From Actinoplanes teichomyceticus ATCC 31121 (GTDB taxonomy: Bacteria > Actinomycetota > Actinomycetes > Mycobacteriales > Micromonosporaceae), in the NCBI RefSeq assembly GCF_003711105.1, contig NZ_CP023865.1, forward strand, positions 5,543,001 to 5,607,000: 64,000 nt of DNA, in the 5' to 3' direction. Below the pieces are notes generated by a model, which made no database searches, was not told the DNA's origin, and worked only from the letters and a program-made list of their open reading frames with translations. Below are positions 50,964 to 58,810 of the stretch, piece by piece; position 1 is the first letter of the stretch; each line of letters opens with the position of its first letter. The position numbers and the translations under genes are program-made.

Positions 50964-51740
50964 ATGCATCTCTCCACTGCACCATCCGCCGAGGACCACG
51001 CTGCCGGCCTGATCCTCGCCATGACGCAGCGGGCGCAGACCGACCCGGCGCGGCCGTTGCTGCGCGAGGCGGCGATCACCGCCTGGACGCCGATGGCCCA
51101 GCGGCTGGCGCGCCGCTACGCCAGCCGGGGCGAGTCGCCGGAGGACCTGAGCCAGATCGCCGTGGTCGGGCTGATCAAAGCCGTCGACGGGTTCGAGCCC
51201 GGGCGCGGCGCCGACTTCACCAGCTATGCGATCCCGACCATCCTGGGTGAGCTGAAGCGGCACTTCCGGGACCGGACCTGGAACATCCGGGTCCCGCGAC
51301 GGCTACAGGAGATGATCATGGCGACCGCCAAGGCGCGCGAGGCGCTGATGCAGGCGCACGGCCGCGAGCCGACGGTCGCCGACCTGGCCGAGCATCTGGG
51401 CGTCGGCGAGGAGGCGGTCATCGAGGGGCTGGAGGGCTCGTACGCCTACCGCGCGACCTCACTGTCCAAACCGATCGGCGCCGACGGCGAGGTGGAGCTC
51501 AGCGACACCCTGGGCGCCGACGAGCACGGGTACGACCTCGCCGAGCTGCGCCTGGTGCTGGGCCCGGCGATGGCCTGCCTGACCCCGCGCGAGCAGCGGG
51601 TCGTGACGCTGCGCTTCTACGGCAACCAGACCCAGATCCGCATCGCCGAGCAGATCGGCGTGTCCCAGATGCACGTGTCCCGCCTGCTGACCCGGGCGCT
51701 GGCCAAACTGCGCACGGAACTCGCCCCGGACGCCTGGTGA
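50964..51740 (+). CDS. SigB/SigF/SigG-family sigma factor
   Basis: A 258-residue group 3 sigma factor starting at ATG 50964 with GAGGGGAG upstream. Region 2 is EDLSQIAVVGLIKAVDGFEP and DFTSYAIPTILGELKRHFRD. Region 3 contains GREPTVADLAEHLGVGEEAV, and region 4 ends in QIGVSQMHVSRLLTRALAKL, the -35-reading helix. It has the usual length and no fused STAS domain, unlike the gene at 20.6 kb, to which it is clearly similar. It should direct RNA polymerase to GTTT/GGGTAT-type promoters. A GAF-ANTAR gene follows 43 bases downstream. Confidence 0.93.
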   Translation: MHLSTAPSAEDHAAGLILAMTQRAQTDPARPLLREAAITAWTPMAQRLARRYASRGESPEDLSQIAVVGLIKAVDGFEPGRGADFTSYAIPTILGELKRHFRDRTWNIRVPRRLQEMIMATAKAREALMQAHGREPTVADLAEHLGVGEEAVIEGLEGSYAYRATSLSKPIGADGEVELSDTLGADEHGYDLAELRLVLGPAMACLTPREQRVVTLRFYGNQTQIRIAEQIGVSQMHVSRLLTRALAKLRTELAPDAW

Positions 51741-51783
51741 GCAGCCGCGCACGGGTGTGACCGCGACCGAGGGGAGCGGCGCC

Positions 51784-52515
51784 ATGGCGCCACCGCAACC
51801 GGCTGCCGACCCGGGCGGCGCGCACCGGCAGCCGCTGGCGGAGGCCGTCGTCGCCCTGGTGGAGCACCCGGAAGGCGCCGGGGACCGCCTGACCCGGATC
51901 GCCCAGCTCGCCGTCGAGCGGGTGGCCGCCGCCGACTACGCGTCCATCACCACCCTGCACGGCGACGCCTACACCACCGTCACGGCCAGCGACGACATCG
52001 TGCGGGCCGTCGACGAGGCGCAGATCGCCGACCGGTCCGGCCCGTGCCTGCAGGCGCTGCGCACCGGTGAGCCGGTCACGGTGCCGGACACCGGCGCCAC
52101 CATGCAGTGGCCCGGCTTCCACCGGATCGCGCCCGCGCTGGGGCTGGTGGCCTCGGTGTCGGTCCCGCTGCACACCGGCTGCGGCCCGCCCGAGGCCGTG
52201 CTGAACCTGTACGGCCGGGACAGCACCGCGATGACGCCGCTGATCCTCGGCCTGGACGGCGCGCACGGGACCCAGCGCGATCCGGACCCGGCCCTGGAGC
52301 GGCTGCTGCAGCGGGATCCCGGCGCGGCGGAGCTGCTCACCGGGTACGCCGAGGCGCTCGCCGCGCGCGCCACCATCCGGCTGGCCGTGCGGGTCCTGGC
52401 CCGGGACACGAACAGCACCGACGACGACGCCTACCGGGTGCTGCGGGCGTGCGCCGCGGACGAGCACACGCCGCTGAGCGCCGCCGCGGCCGCCGTCCTC
52501 ACCGGGCAGCGCTGA
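51784..52515 (+). CDS. GAF and ANTAR domain regulator
   Basis: A 243-residue protein. ATG 51784 has GAGGGGAG seven bases upstream and is preferred over GTG 51757. Residues about 15-160 form a GAF domain (LTRIAQLAVERVAAADYASI, DRSGPCLQALRTGEPV, SVSVPLHTG). The C-terminal 55 residues (ARATIRLAVRVLARDTNSTD, DDAYRVLRACA) match the three-helix ANTAR fold, which binds RNA hairpins and acts by antitermination, although it is somewhat degenerate. It lies directly behind the sigma gene and probably senses a stress signal in the same pathway. Confidence 0.82.
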   Translation: MAPPQPAADPGGAHRQPLAEAVVALVEHPEGAGDRLTRIAQLAVERVAAADYASITTLHGDAYTTVTASDDIVRAVDEAQIADRSGPCLQALRTGEPVTVPDTGATMQWPGFHRIAPALGLVASVSVPLHTGCGPPEAVLNLYGRDSTAMTPLILGLDGAHGTQRDPDPALERLLQRDPGAAELLTGYAEALAARATIRLAVRVLARDTNSTDDDAYRVLRACAADEHTPLSAAAAAVLTGQR

Positions 52516-52646
52516 CCGGCCGTACCGGACAGGCCGCCGGGTGTACGGAACATCCCGATCCGACGTGATTTCTGACGATCGCCGGGTACGCCCACGTCCG
52601 GGAAGAACCTTCGCTTTGCCGCGATCAGAGGGGAAAGGGCCCCGGC

Positions 52647-53771
52647 ATGAATCTCGATTTCCTGCGCCCGCTGCTCGACACTCCGGGCAGCTGGGTGTCC
52701 GTCTACCTGGACGCCACCCGGGCCGGCGAGAACGCCGACCACGAGGTCGGCCTGCGCTGGCGCGCCCAGCGCGAACGGCTGGCCGGGCAGGGCGCCGACC
52801 CGGCCACCCTGGAGGCGGTGGACGCCGCCGTCCGCGACCACCCCTACCAGCCGGGCCGGTACGGGCTGGCGGTCTTCGCCCGGGACGGGGAGGTCGCCCT
52901 GGTGGAGACGCTGCCCGCGCCGCCGGGCGTCGACGAGGCCGACCTCGCGCCGCTGCCACACCTGATGCCGCTGATCCGGCAGCGGCACGCGGAGGTGCCG
53001 TACGTCCGGGTGCTCATCGACCGCACCGGCGCCGAGCTCGACGCGCTCTCCGCCGGCGGCGTCCCCCGGCACCGGGAGGTCACCGGCAGCGCCACCTTCC
53101 CGCTGCGCAAGGTGAACGCCGGCGGCTGGTCGCACCGGCGGTACCAGCAGGCGGCCGAGGAGTCCTGGAAGCGTAACGCCGGCGACGTGGCCGCGGCCGC
53201 GGCCGACCTCGCGGAGGCCGTCGACGCGGAGGTGATCGTGGTGGGCGGGGACGTCCGGGCGGTGCAGACGTTCGCCGGGCGGCTGCCCCGACGCTGGCAG
53301 GACCGGGTGGTGCAGACCGACGCCGGGTCCCGCGGCGCGGGCGCCGACGAGAGCGCCCTCGACGACGTGACCGTCCAGGCCGTGGCCGAGCTCGCCGACC
53401 GGCACGCCGGTGAGGTCATCGATCGCTACCGCGCCCAGCGGGCCGGCGACACGGCGGGCCACGGCCTGACCGACGTGGTCACCCGCCTCCAGCGCGGCCA
53501 GGTCGACACGGTGCTGCTGGCCGACGACCCGTCCTCCACCGACACGCTCTGGATCGCCCCGGACGACCCGTCGCTGATCTCCGTCGACGACCACGTGCTG
53601 CGCGAGGCCGGGGTGGCCGAGCCCTGCCGGGTCCGGGCCGACGCCGCGCTGGTGCGCGCGGTCGCCGGCACCGGGGCACGCCTGGTCCTTCTCGACCCGG
53701 ACGAGGTCGAGCTGGAGCACGGCATCGGCGCGGTCCTGCGTTACGCCGACGCCGATACCGCTGCCGGCTGA
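52647..53771 (+). CDS. Rv2629-like protein (baeRF/Vms1-type release-factor fold)
   Basis: A 374-residue protein starting at ATG 52647. It has three parts: an N-terminal alpha/beta domain (LDTPGSWVSVYLDATRAG), a central eRF1-domain-2-like region (YVRVLIDRTGAELDAL, WSHRRYQQAAEESWKRN), and a C-terminal L7Ae/eRF1-domain-3-like part ending DPDEVELEHGIGAVLRYA. This is the layout of Rv2629 of Mycobacterium tuberculosis and the bacterial baeRF group, related to peptidyl-tRNA-releasing Vms1. Members are often dormancy- or stress-linked. A possible promoter with GGGTAC lies at 52584-52589. A strong terminator follows the stop. Confidence 0.85.
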   Translation: MNLDFLRPLLDTPGSWVSVYLDATRAGENADHEVGLRWRAQRERLAGQGADPATLEAVDAAVRDHPYQPGRYGLAVFARDGEVALVETLPAPPGVDEADLAPLPHLMPLIRQRHAEVPYVRVLIDRTGAELDALSAGGVPRHREVTGSATFPLRKVNAGGWSHRRYQQAAEESWKRNAGDVAAAAADLAEAVDAEVIVVGGDVRAVQTFAGRLPRRWQDRVVQTDAGSRGAGADESALDDVTVQAVAELADRHAGEVIDRYRAQRAGDTAGHGLTDVVTRLQRGQVDTVLLADDPSSTDTLWIAPDDPSLISVDDHVLREAGVAEPCRVRADAALVRAVAGTGARLVLLDPDEVELEHGIGAVLRYADADTAAG

Positions 53772-53775
53772 CCAT

Positions 53776-53813
53776 CGGCGGTGACGCGCCGCGGGCCTGG
53801 CGCGTCACCGCCG
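53776..53813 (+). terminator. Strong hairpin terminator after the Rv2629-like gene
   Basis: A 15-bp perfect stem, CGGCGGTGACGCGCC at 53776-53790 with its complement at 53799-53813 and an 8-base loop. It separates the stress block from the secreted glycosidase genes. No T-tract. Confidence 0.8.
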
Positions 53814-53826
53814 GCTCCCGGATTCA

Positions 53827-53868
53827 TTGACAGACATTGGTACGAGCATCACGATGGGAACGCTCCCA
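53827..53868 (+). promoter_or_regulatory. Glycosidase promoter with CebR-type operator
   Basis: A perfect TTGACA (53827-53832) and CACGAT (53850-53855), 17 bases apart, form the promoter. The 14-mer TGGGAACGCTCCCA (53855-53868) directly follows and overlaps the expected transcription start. It differs by one base from TGGGAGCGCTCCCA, the site of the LacI-family cellobiose repressor CebR in streptomycetes. A repressor here would block the glycosidase gene until cellulose breakdown products appear. Confidence 0.8.
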
Positions 53869-53893
53869 CCCGTCCCATGCCGTGGAGACCCTC

Positions 53894-55939
53894 GTGCACA
53901 TCCCCACCCTGCGGCGTGCCCTGGCGAGCACCGTCCTGCTCGCCGCGGTCACCGCCACCGCCATCGCGCCACCGGGCGCCCACGCCGCCGGCCCCGCCAC
54001 CGACACCCGCGTCGACGTCGACGTCCGAGCCGGGCTCGCCACCGTCGGCAACGCGGCGCTCGGCGTCAACCACGCCATCTGGGACGCCCAGCTGGGCACC
54101 TCGGCCGTCGCCGAGCTGCTGCAGGACGCCGGCGTGCGGATGCTGCGCTACCCGGGCGGCTCGTACGCCGACATCTACCACTGGCGCGACCACACCGCGC
54201 CCGGCGGCTACGTCGCCCCGGGCACCGACTTCGACACGTTCATGGCCGCCGCCCAGCGCACCGGCGCGGAGCCGATGATCATCGCCAACTACGGCACCGG
54301 AACCGCCGAGGAGGCCGCCGACTGGGTGCGGTACGCCAACGTCACCAAGAACTACGACGCCACGTACTGGACCATCGGCAACGAGAACTACGGCAACGGC
54401 CACTACGGCAGCGCCTGGGAGGCCGACGAGCACGCCGACAAGAGCCCCGAGGAGTACGCGGCCACCGTCGTCGCGTACTCGCGGGCGATGAAGGCGGTGG
54501 ACCCGACGATCAAGGTCGGCGCCGTGCTCACCATGCCCGGCAACTGGCCGGACGGCATCGTCGGCGCCGGCGACCAGGGCACCTGGAACCAGGAGGTGCT
54601 CACCCGGGCGGGCGCGGCCATCGACTTCGTGGACGTGCACTGGTACCCGGGCGGCACCACCCCGGCCGAGACGCTCACCACACCCGCCCACATCCGGGAC
54701 GCCGTACACCTGCTGCGGCAGCAGATCGACCGGTACGCCGGCGGCGACGCCGGCCGGATCGGCATCAGCATGACCGAGACCAACGTGGAGATCGGGCGCA
54801 ACACCCAGCCCGGCGCCCTGTTCCTGGCCGACGTCTACAGCGGCCTGCTCGCCCAGGGCGTCTTCACCGTGCACTGGTGGAACGTGCACAACGGCATCGG
54901 CGACGTCACCACGGTGGCCGGGCACCCCGACTACGACGACTACGGGCTGCTGTCCAGCGGCAACTGCACGGCCGACAACTCGGTCTGCCAGCCGCCGCTG
55001 AACACCCCGTTCGCGCCGTACCACGCGCTGTCGCTGATCGGCGACCTCGCCCGGACCGGCGACCGGTTCGTCGGCGCCGGCACGGACAACGAGCTGGTCA
55101 GCGCGCACGCCGTACGGCGCGCCAACGGCGACGTCGCGGTGCTGCTGATCAACAAGGACCCGGACGCCGCGCACACCGTCGCGCTGAACTACCAGGGCTT
55201 CACCCCGGCCGCCGCCGCCCCGGCGGTCGCCACGTTCACCAACGGCGCCGACGGCGTGACCACCACCACCGGCGGCACGGCGGCCGCGCAGACGCTCGCC
55301 CCGTACTCGCTCACGCTCGTCACGCTGCACCCGGCGCGTGCCGAGACGGCCGGGCCGAAGGCTCCGGCGCAGCCCACCGCCACCGTGACCGACCGGACCG
55401 CCACGATGTCCTGGCCGGCCGCCGGCTCCGGTCTCAAATACGAGGTGTACCGGCAGAACGGCGGCACCGCCGAGCTGCTCGGCGAGACCACCGGCACGTC
55501 ACTGACCGCACGCAACCTGGAACCCGGGCGTCGTTACACGGTCAACGTGCTGGCCCGCGACGCCGCCGGGCGGGTGTCGCCGCCCTCGCCGCCGCTGACG
55601 TTCACCACGGGCACTCCCGCGGACGCGGCCTGCACGGTGACCTTCCGTGACACCAACGACTGGGGCAACGGCTTCGTGGGCTCGATCGACATCACGAACA
55701 ACACGGCCGCCGCGGTGGCCGGCTGGACGCTGGCGTTCACCTGGCCGACCGGGTGGCAGAGCGTGAGCAGCGGCTGGAACGCCACCTGGGCGCAGAGCGG
55801 GCGCACCGTCCGGGTGACCGGCGACGCCGGTCTGGCCGCCGGGGCGTCCACCTCGGTGGGATTCGTCGGGTCGTACAGCGGCCCGAACGTGCTGCCCCGG
55901 GCGTTCACCCTCAACGGCACCGTCTGCACGACGAAGTGA
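53894..55939 (+). CDS. Secreted clan GH-A glycosidase (arabinofuranosidase-like) with Fn3 and CBM2
   Basis: A 681-residue exported enzyme. GTG 53894 is chosen because GGAGA lies at 53884-53888 and the product opens with a signal peptide ending near AHA-AG. The catalytic part (about 35-475) is a TIM-barrel of arabinofuranosidase type: acid/base in TIGNENYGNG and probable nucleophile in ISMTETNVEIG. A fibronectin type III module follows (about 490-575), and the last 100 residues are a CBM2 cellulose-binding module (CTVTFRDTNDWGNGFVGSID). It should act on plant cell-wall polysaccharide; the exact bond is not certain. A CebR-type operator precedes it. Confidence 0.82.
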   Translation: MHIPTLRRALASTVLLAAVTATAIAPPGAHAAGPATDTRVDVDVRAGLATVGNAALGVNHAIWDAQLGTSAVAELLQDAGVRMLRYPGGSYADIYHWRDHTAPGGYVAPGTDFDTFMAAAQRTGAEPMIIANYGTGTAEEAADWVRYANVTKNYDATYWTIGNENYGNGHYGSAWEADEHADKSPEEYAATVVAYSRAMKAVDPTIKVGAVLTMPGNWPDGIVGAGDQGTWNQEVLTRAGAAIDFVDVHWYPGGTTPAETLTTPAHIRDAVHLLRQQIDRYAGGDAGRIGISMTETNVEIGRNTQPGALFLADVYSGLLAQGVFTVHWWNVHNGIGDVTTVAGHPDYDDYGLLSSGNCTADNSVCQPPLNTPFAPYHALSLIGDLARTGDRFVGAGTDNELVSAHAVRRANGDVAVLLINKDPDAAHTVALNYQGFTPAAAAPAVATFTNGADGVTTTTGGTAAAQTLAPYSLTLVTLHPARAETAGPKAPAQPTATVTDRTATMSWPAAGSGLKYEVYRQNGGTAELLGETTGTSLTARNLEPGRRYTVNVLARDAAGRVSPPSPPLTFTTGTPADAACTVTFRDTNDWGNGFVGSIDITNNTAAAVAGWTLAFTWPTGWQSVSSGWNATWAQSGRTVRVTGDAGLAAGASTSVGFVGSYSGPNVLPRAFTLNGTVCTTK

Positions 55940-56419
55940 CGGCGCGGCCGATGGCCCGGCGTGGGCGCGATGCCCGCCGCGGTCACCGGCCGCCTCCCTC
56001 TTTGCGGTACGCCCGGTCAGGCCCCGTCCGCAGCCCGCCGGCCGAGCCCCGTCCGCGGCCCCGGAGACCGAACCCGGTGCGTACCGCGCCACCCGAGCCC
56101 GGACATCCGGCGACCGAGCCCCGTGCCTGTCCGCGCGAGGCCGCCACGCCCCCGGACCGCAGCGCGACGCACGCTCTCGGGCTGGTGCTGACGGTGGTCA
56201 CCCGCCGCGCGTGCGCCCGGGACCGCGCTGCAGGGAGTGATCCCCTCCAGCGGGGGCGGGATCAGGGCGGGGCGGGATCAGGGCGGGGCGGGTGGGCGCC
56301 GGCGGGGAGCCGGTGTGGGGTGGGGCGGGCGACGGGCGCGACCGGCACGGGGCTCGGCCGGGCGGCCTGCGCACGGGGCCACCAGGGCGTACCGGGAATG
56401 GGTTCGCCGAAGGCGCGCG
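55940..56419. other. 480-base intergenic region with a G-rich 16-bp repeat
   Basis: It lies between convergent genes and contains no believable gene. At 56252-56293 a 16-bp unit (GGGCGGGGCGGGATCA) is repeated about 2.7 times. Its runs of three and four Gs could form a G-quadruplex on the plus strand. The remainder is Pro/Arg-coding-like GC-rich sequence without ribosome sites. I see no clear hairpin terminator for either neighbour. Confidence 0.55.
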
Positions 56420-57637
56420 TCACGGGGCGCGTTCGGGCGGACGGCTGCCGCAGCCGTAGCGGCAGGTGCGGAACTGGGCGAAGCGCGGCCGGTCGTGGCT
56501 GCCGAAGGAGGTGAACTCGCCGCCGACGGTGATCACGCCGAGGCGGGGGTTGGCGTTCATGGTGAGCACGCCCCACTTGCCGTTGCTGCGCGGGTTCCAG
56601 TCCAGCAGCGCGCCGGTGGCCGCGTCCCAGGCCGCCAGCTTCGGCTGCTTGCGCAGCGTGGCCGGGCACCACGAGGTCGCCGTGCGGGAGCGCTGCGGGC
56701 AGGCGACGGTGAAGTGCCCACCGGCGTAGACGGCGCCGTTCAGGTAGGCGATGGCCTGGATGTCACCGTCGGTGACGCTACTCCACAGCATGGCGCCGTC
56801 GGGCCGATAGGCGACCACCCGGCCGCCGACGCCGGACAGTCCGGCGTACACCCGGTCCGCGGTGACCGTGACGGCCAGGGCCGGGTACGGCGTGGCCGGG
56901 TGGAAGCCGCTGTCCACCTGCCCGTCGCTCAGGCGCAGCGCGCCCAGCCGGGCGGTGGCGGTGTCGTTGAGGTGCTTGAAGCCGCCGCCGACGTACAGCC
57001 GGGAGCCGGCCGAGGTCAGCGACTGCACCTTGCCGTCGGCCTCGCCGCGGAACCCGGTGTCGAGGGTGGCGTCGGAGAGCCGGAACGCCGCCAGGTTGCG
57101 CGCCGGTTTCGCGTCCACGGCGGTGAACTCGCCGCCCAGGTAGAGCCGCCCGCCGCCGGCCGCGAGCGCCTTGCCGGTCCCGGCGATGGTGTGCCGGATC
57201 GGGCCGACGGCGCCGGTGGCCAGGTGGATGCCGGCCAGGCCGGGGCGGGGCTGGCCGGCCACGGTGGCGAACTTGCCGGTCGCGTACAGCGACGACCCGG
57301 AGGCGGCCAGCGCGAAGACGGTGCCGTCCGCCGGTGGCGCCCAGGGCAGCAGGTCACCGGTGCGCACGTCGACCGCCGCCAGGCGCTTGCGGGGCACCTG
57401 CCGGCCGCCGACGATCGCGTTCCGGAAGCTGCCGCCGACGTACACCGTGGTGCCGACCTGGACGCTGGCGTAGACCAGGCCGTCGAAGCCGACGGTGCGC
57501 GCCGGCGTGGCGGACGCCAGCGGGATGGCGGCGACGGCGGCGGTGGCCGGTCCCGCCGCGAGCAGCGCGGCCAGCAGCAGCACCGGCAGACGCCGCCACC
57601 GGGAACGGGACGATCGGGTGATGCGTACTCGATACAT
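56420..57637 (-). CDS. Secreted beta-propeller protein (delta-60 repeat-like)
   Basis: A 405-residue exported protein. ATG 57637 is used; a GTG at 57664 is possible, and neither has a strong ribosome site. A basic N-terminus and a hydrophobic signal peptide end near ATAAVAA. The mature part consists of about seven repeats, each with a strand such as TVYVGGSF, LYLGGEFTAV, LYVGGGFKHL or VYAGGHFTVA, as in delta-60 (DUF5122) propellers. No catalytic motif is seen; it is likely a binding or surface protein. Four cysteines near the end may form disulfides. It lies beside secreted glycan-degrading genes. Confidence 0.8.
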   Translation of the reverse strand: MYRVRITRSSRSRWRRLPVLLLAALLAAGPATAAVAAIPLASATPARTVGFDGLVYASVQVGTTVYVGGSFRNAIVGGRQVPRKRLAAVDVRTGDLLPWAPPADGTVFALAASGSSLYATGKFATVAGQPRPGLAGIHLATGAVGPIRHTIAGTGKALAAGGGRLYLGGEFTAVDAKPARNLAAFRLSDATLDTGFRGEADGKVQSLTSAGSRLYVGGGFKHLNDTATARLGALRLSDGQVDSGFHPATPYPALAVTVTADRVYAGLSGVGGRVVAYRPDGAMLWSSVTDGDIQAIAYLNGAVYAGGHFTVACPQRSRTATSWCPATLRKQPKLAAWDAATGALLDWNPRSNGKWGVLTMNANPRLGVITVGGEFTSFGSHDRPRFAQFRTCRYGCGSRPPERAP

Positions 57638-57704
57638 TCGAGTGACGGTAAAAGCGTTGATCACCCGGTGAGCGGCTGTTCGCCGGGCTTACCCCCAAAG
57701 TGCG

Positions 57705-58694
57705 TCAGGGCCGTGCGGGGCGTTCGCCGGAGCCGCGGGCGATCAGCGTCGTGGGGATGACCACGGTGCGCGGCGGACCGGTGTGACCGCCGATCCGCTC
57801 GTACGCCAGGCGCGCCGCCGCCCGGCCCAGCTCGGTCATGTCGTGCGCCACCACGGTCACCCCGACCACGTCGGCCAGTTCGAAATCGTCGAAGCCGACC
57901 AGCGCCGGGGGCCGGGCACGCCCGCGCAGCGCCCGCAGCGCGCCGGTGGTGAGCCGGTTGTTCGTGGTGAACAGCGCGGTCGGCGGCTCGGGCCCGGCGA
58001 GCAGCTCGCCGACGACGCGTTCGGCGGTGGCCGCGTCGTGCACGTCGGTGCGCAGGTACGGCTCCCACTCCGGGTTGCCCGCGGCGCGCATCGCCGCGGC
58101 GAAACCGTCGATGCGGGCCCGCTGCGATGCGGTGCGCAGCAGGTCGGCGACCAGCGCGATGCGACGGTGGCCGCCGGCGAGCAGGTGCTGTGCGGCGGAG
58201 CGGGCGCCTCCGGCGTTGTCGATGAGCACGCTGTCGGCGGCGTGGTCGACGGGCGGGCGGTCGAGGAACACCAGCGGCACGTCGTGGCCGCCGATGACAC
58301 CGTCGCCGCTGGGCACGATCAGCAGGGCGCGGACCCGGCGTTCCAGCAGGGCCTCGGCGAGGCTGCGCTCCAGTTGCGCGTCCTCGTCGTTGTTGACGGT
58401 GACCAGCAGCAGGCCGTGCCGGCGCAGTTCGCGTTCCACGCCGCTGGCCACGGCCGAGTAGAACGGGTTCGCCAGGTCGCCGCTGATCAGGCCGACCAGC
58501 GCCGAGGTGCCGCCGGTGCGCAGCTCACGGGCCAGACCGTTGAGGCGGTAGCCGAGCTCGTCGGCGGCCTCACGCACGCGCCGGCCGGTGGCGCGGGAGA
58601 CGTACGGCTCGCCGTTGAGCGCGCGGGACGCGGTCTTGACGCTCACCCCGGCGCGGGCGGCGACCTGGCTGAGGGTCGGCGGCCGGATGTTCAT
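57705..58694 (-). CDS. LacI-family transcriptional regulator
   Basis: A 329-residue repressor starting at ATG 58694. The N-terminal HTH is LSQVAARAGVSVKTASRALN, followed by the hinge helix and a periplasmic-binding-protein-like sensor domain (LVGLISGDLANPFYSAVASG, VGFDDFELADVVGVTVVAHD). It is divergent from the GH92 mannosidase gene and may control it in response to mannose-type sugars. It could also bind the CebR-type operator at 53.9 kb, though actinobacterial CebR genes usually sit by their transporter. The 116-base shared region has TTGACA at 58737-58742. Confidence 0.9.
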   Translation of the reverse strand: MNIRPPTLSQVAARAGVSVKTASRALNGEPYVSRATGRRVREAADELGYRLNGLARELRTGGTSALVGLISGDLANPFYSAVASGVERELRRHGLLLVTVNNDEDAQLERSLAEALLERRVRALLIVPSGDGVIGGHDVPLVFLDRPPVDHAADSVLIDNAGGARSAAQHLLAGGHRRIALVADLLRTASQRARIDGFAAAMRAAGNPEWEPYLRTDVHDAATAERVVGELLAGPEPPTALFTTNNRLTTGALRALRGRARPPALVGFDDFELADVVGVTVVAHDMTELGRAAARLAYERIGGHTGPPRTVVIPTTLIARGSGERPARP

Positions 58695-58810
58695 GGGGAC
58701 AGTATGGCGGTTGCACAATTCGTGTAGGTGAATACGTTGACAGGGGCGAGTCGACAGGGCAGGTTACTGACAACGATGACATAGATGTACTCCATTGTCT
58801 GGAGCGGCTC

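Noticed and set aside
58737..58766. Housekeeping promoter of the GH92 gene from TTGACA at 58737
   Set aside because: The -35 is perfect but no convincing -10 hexamer follows at 16-19 bases, and no clear LacI palindrome is nearby. It is mentioned only under the LacI gene.
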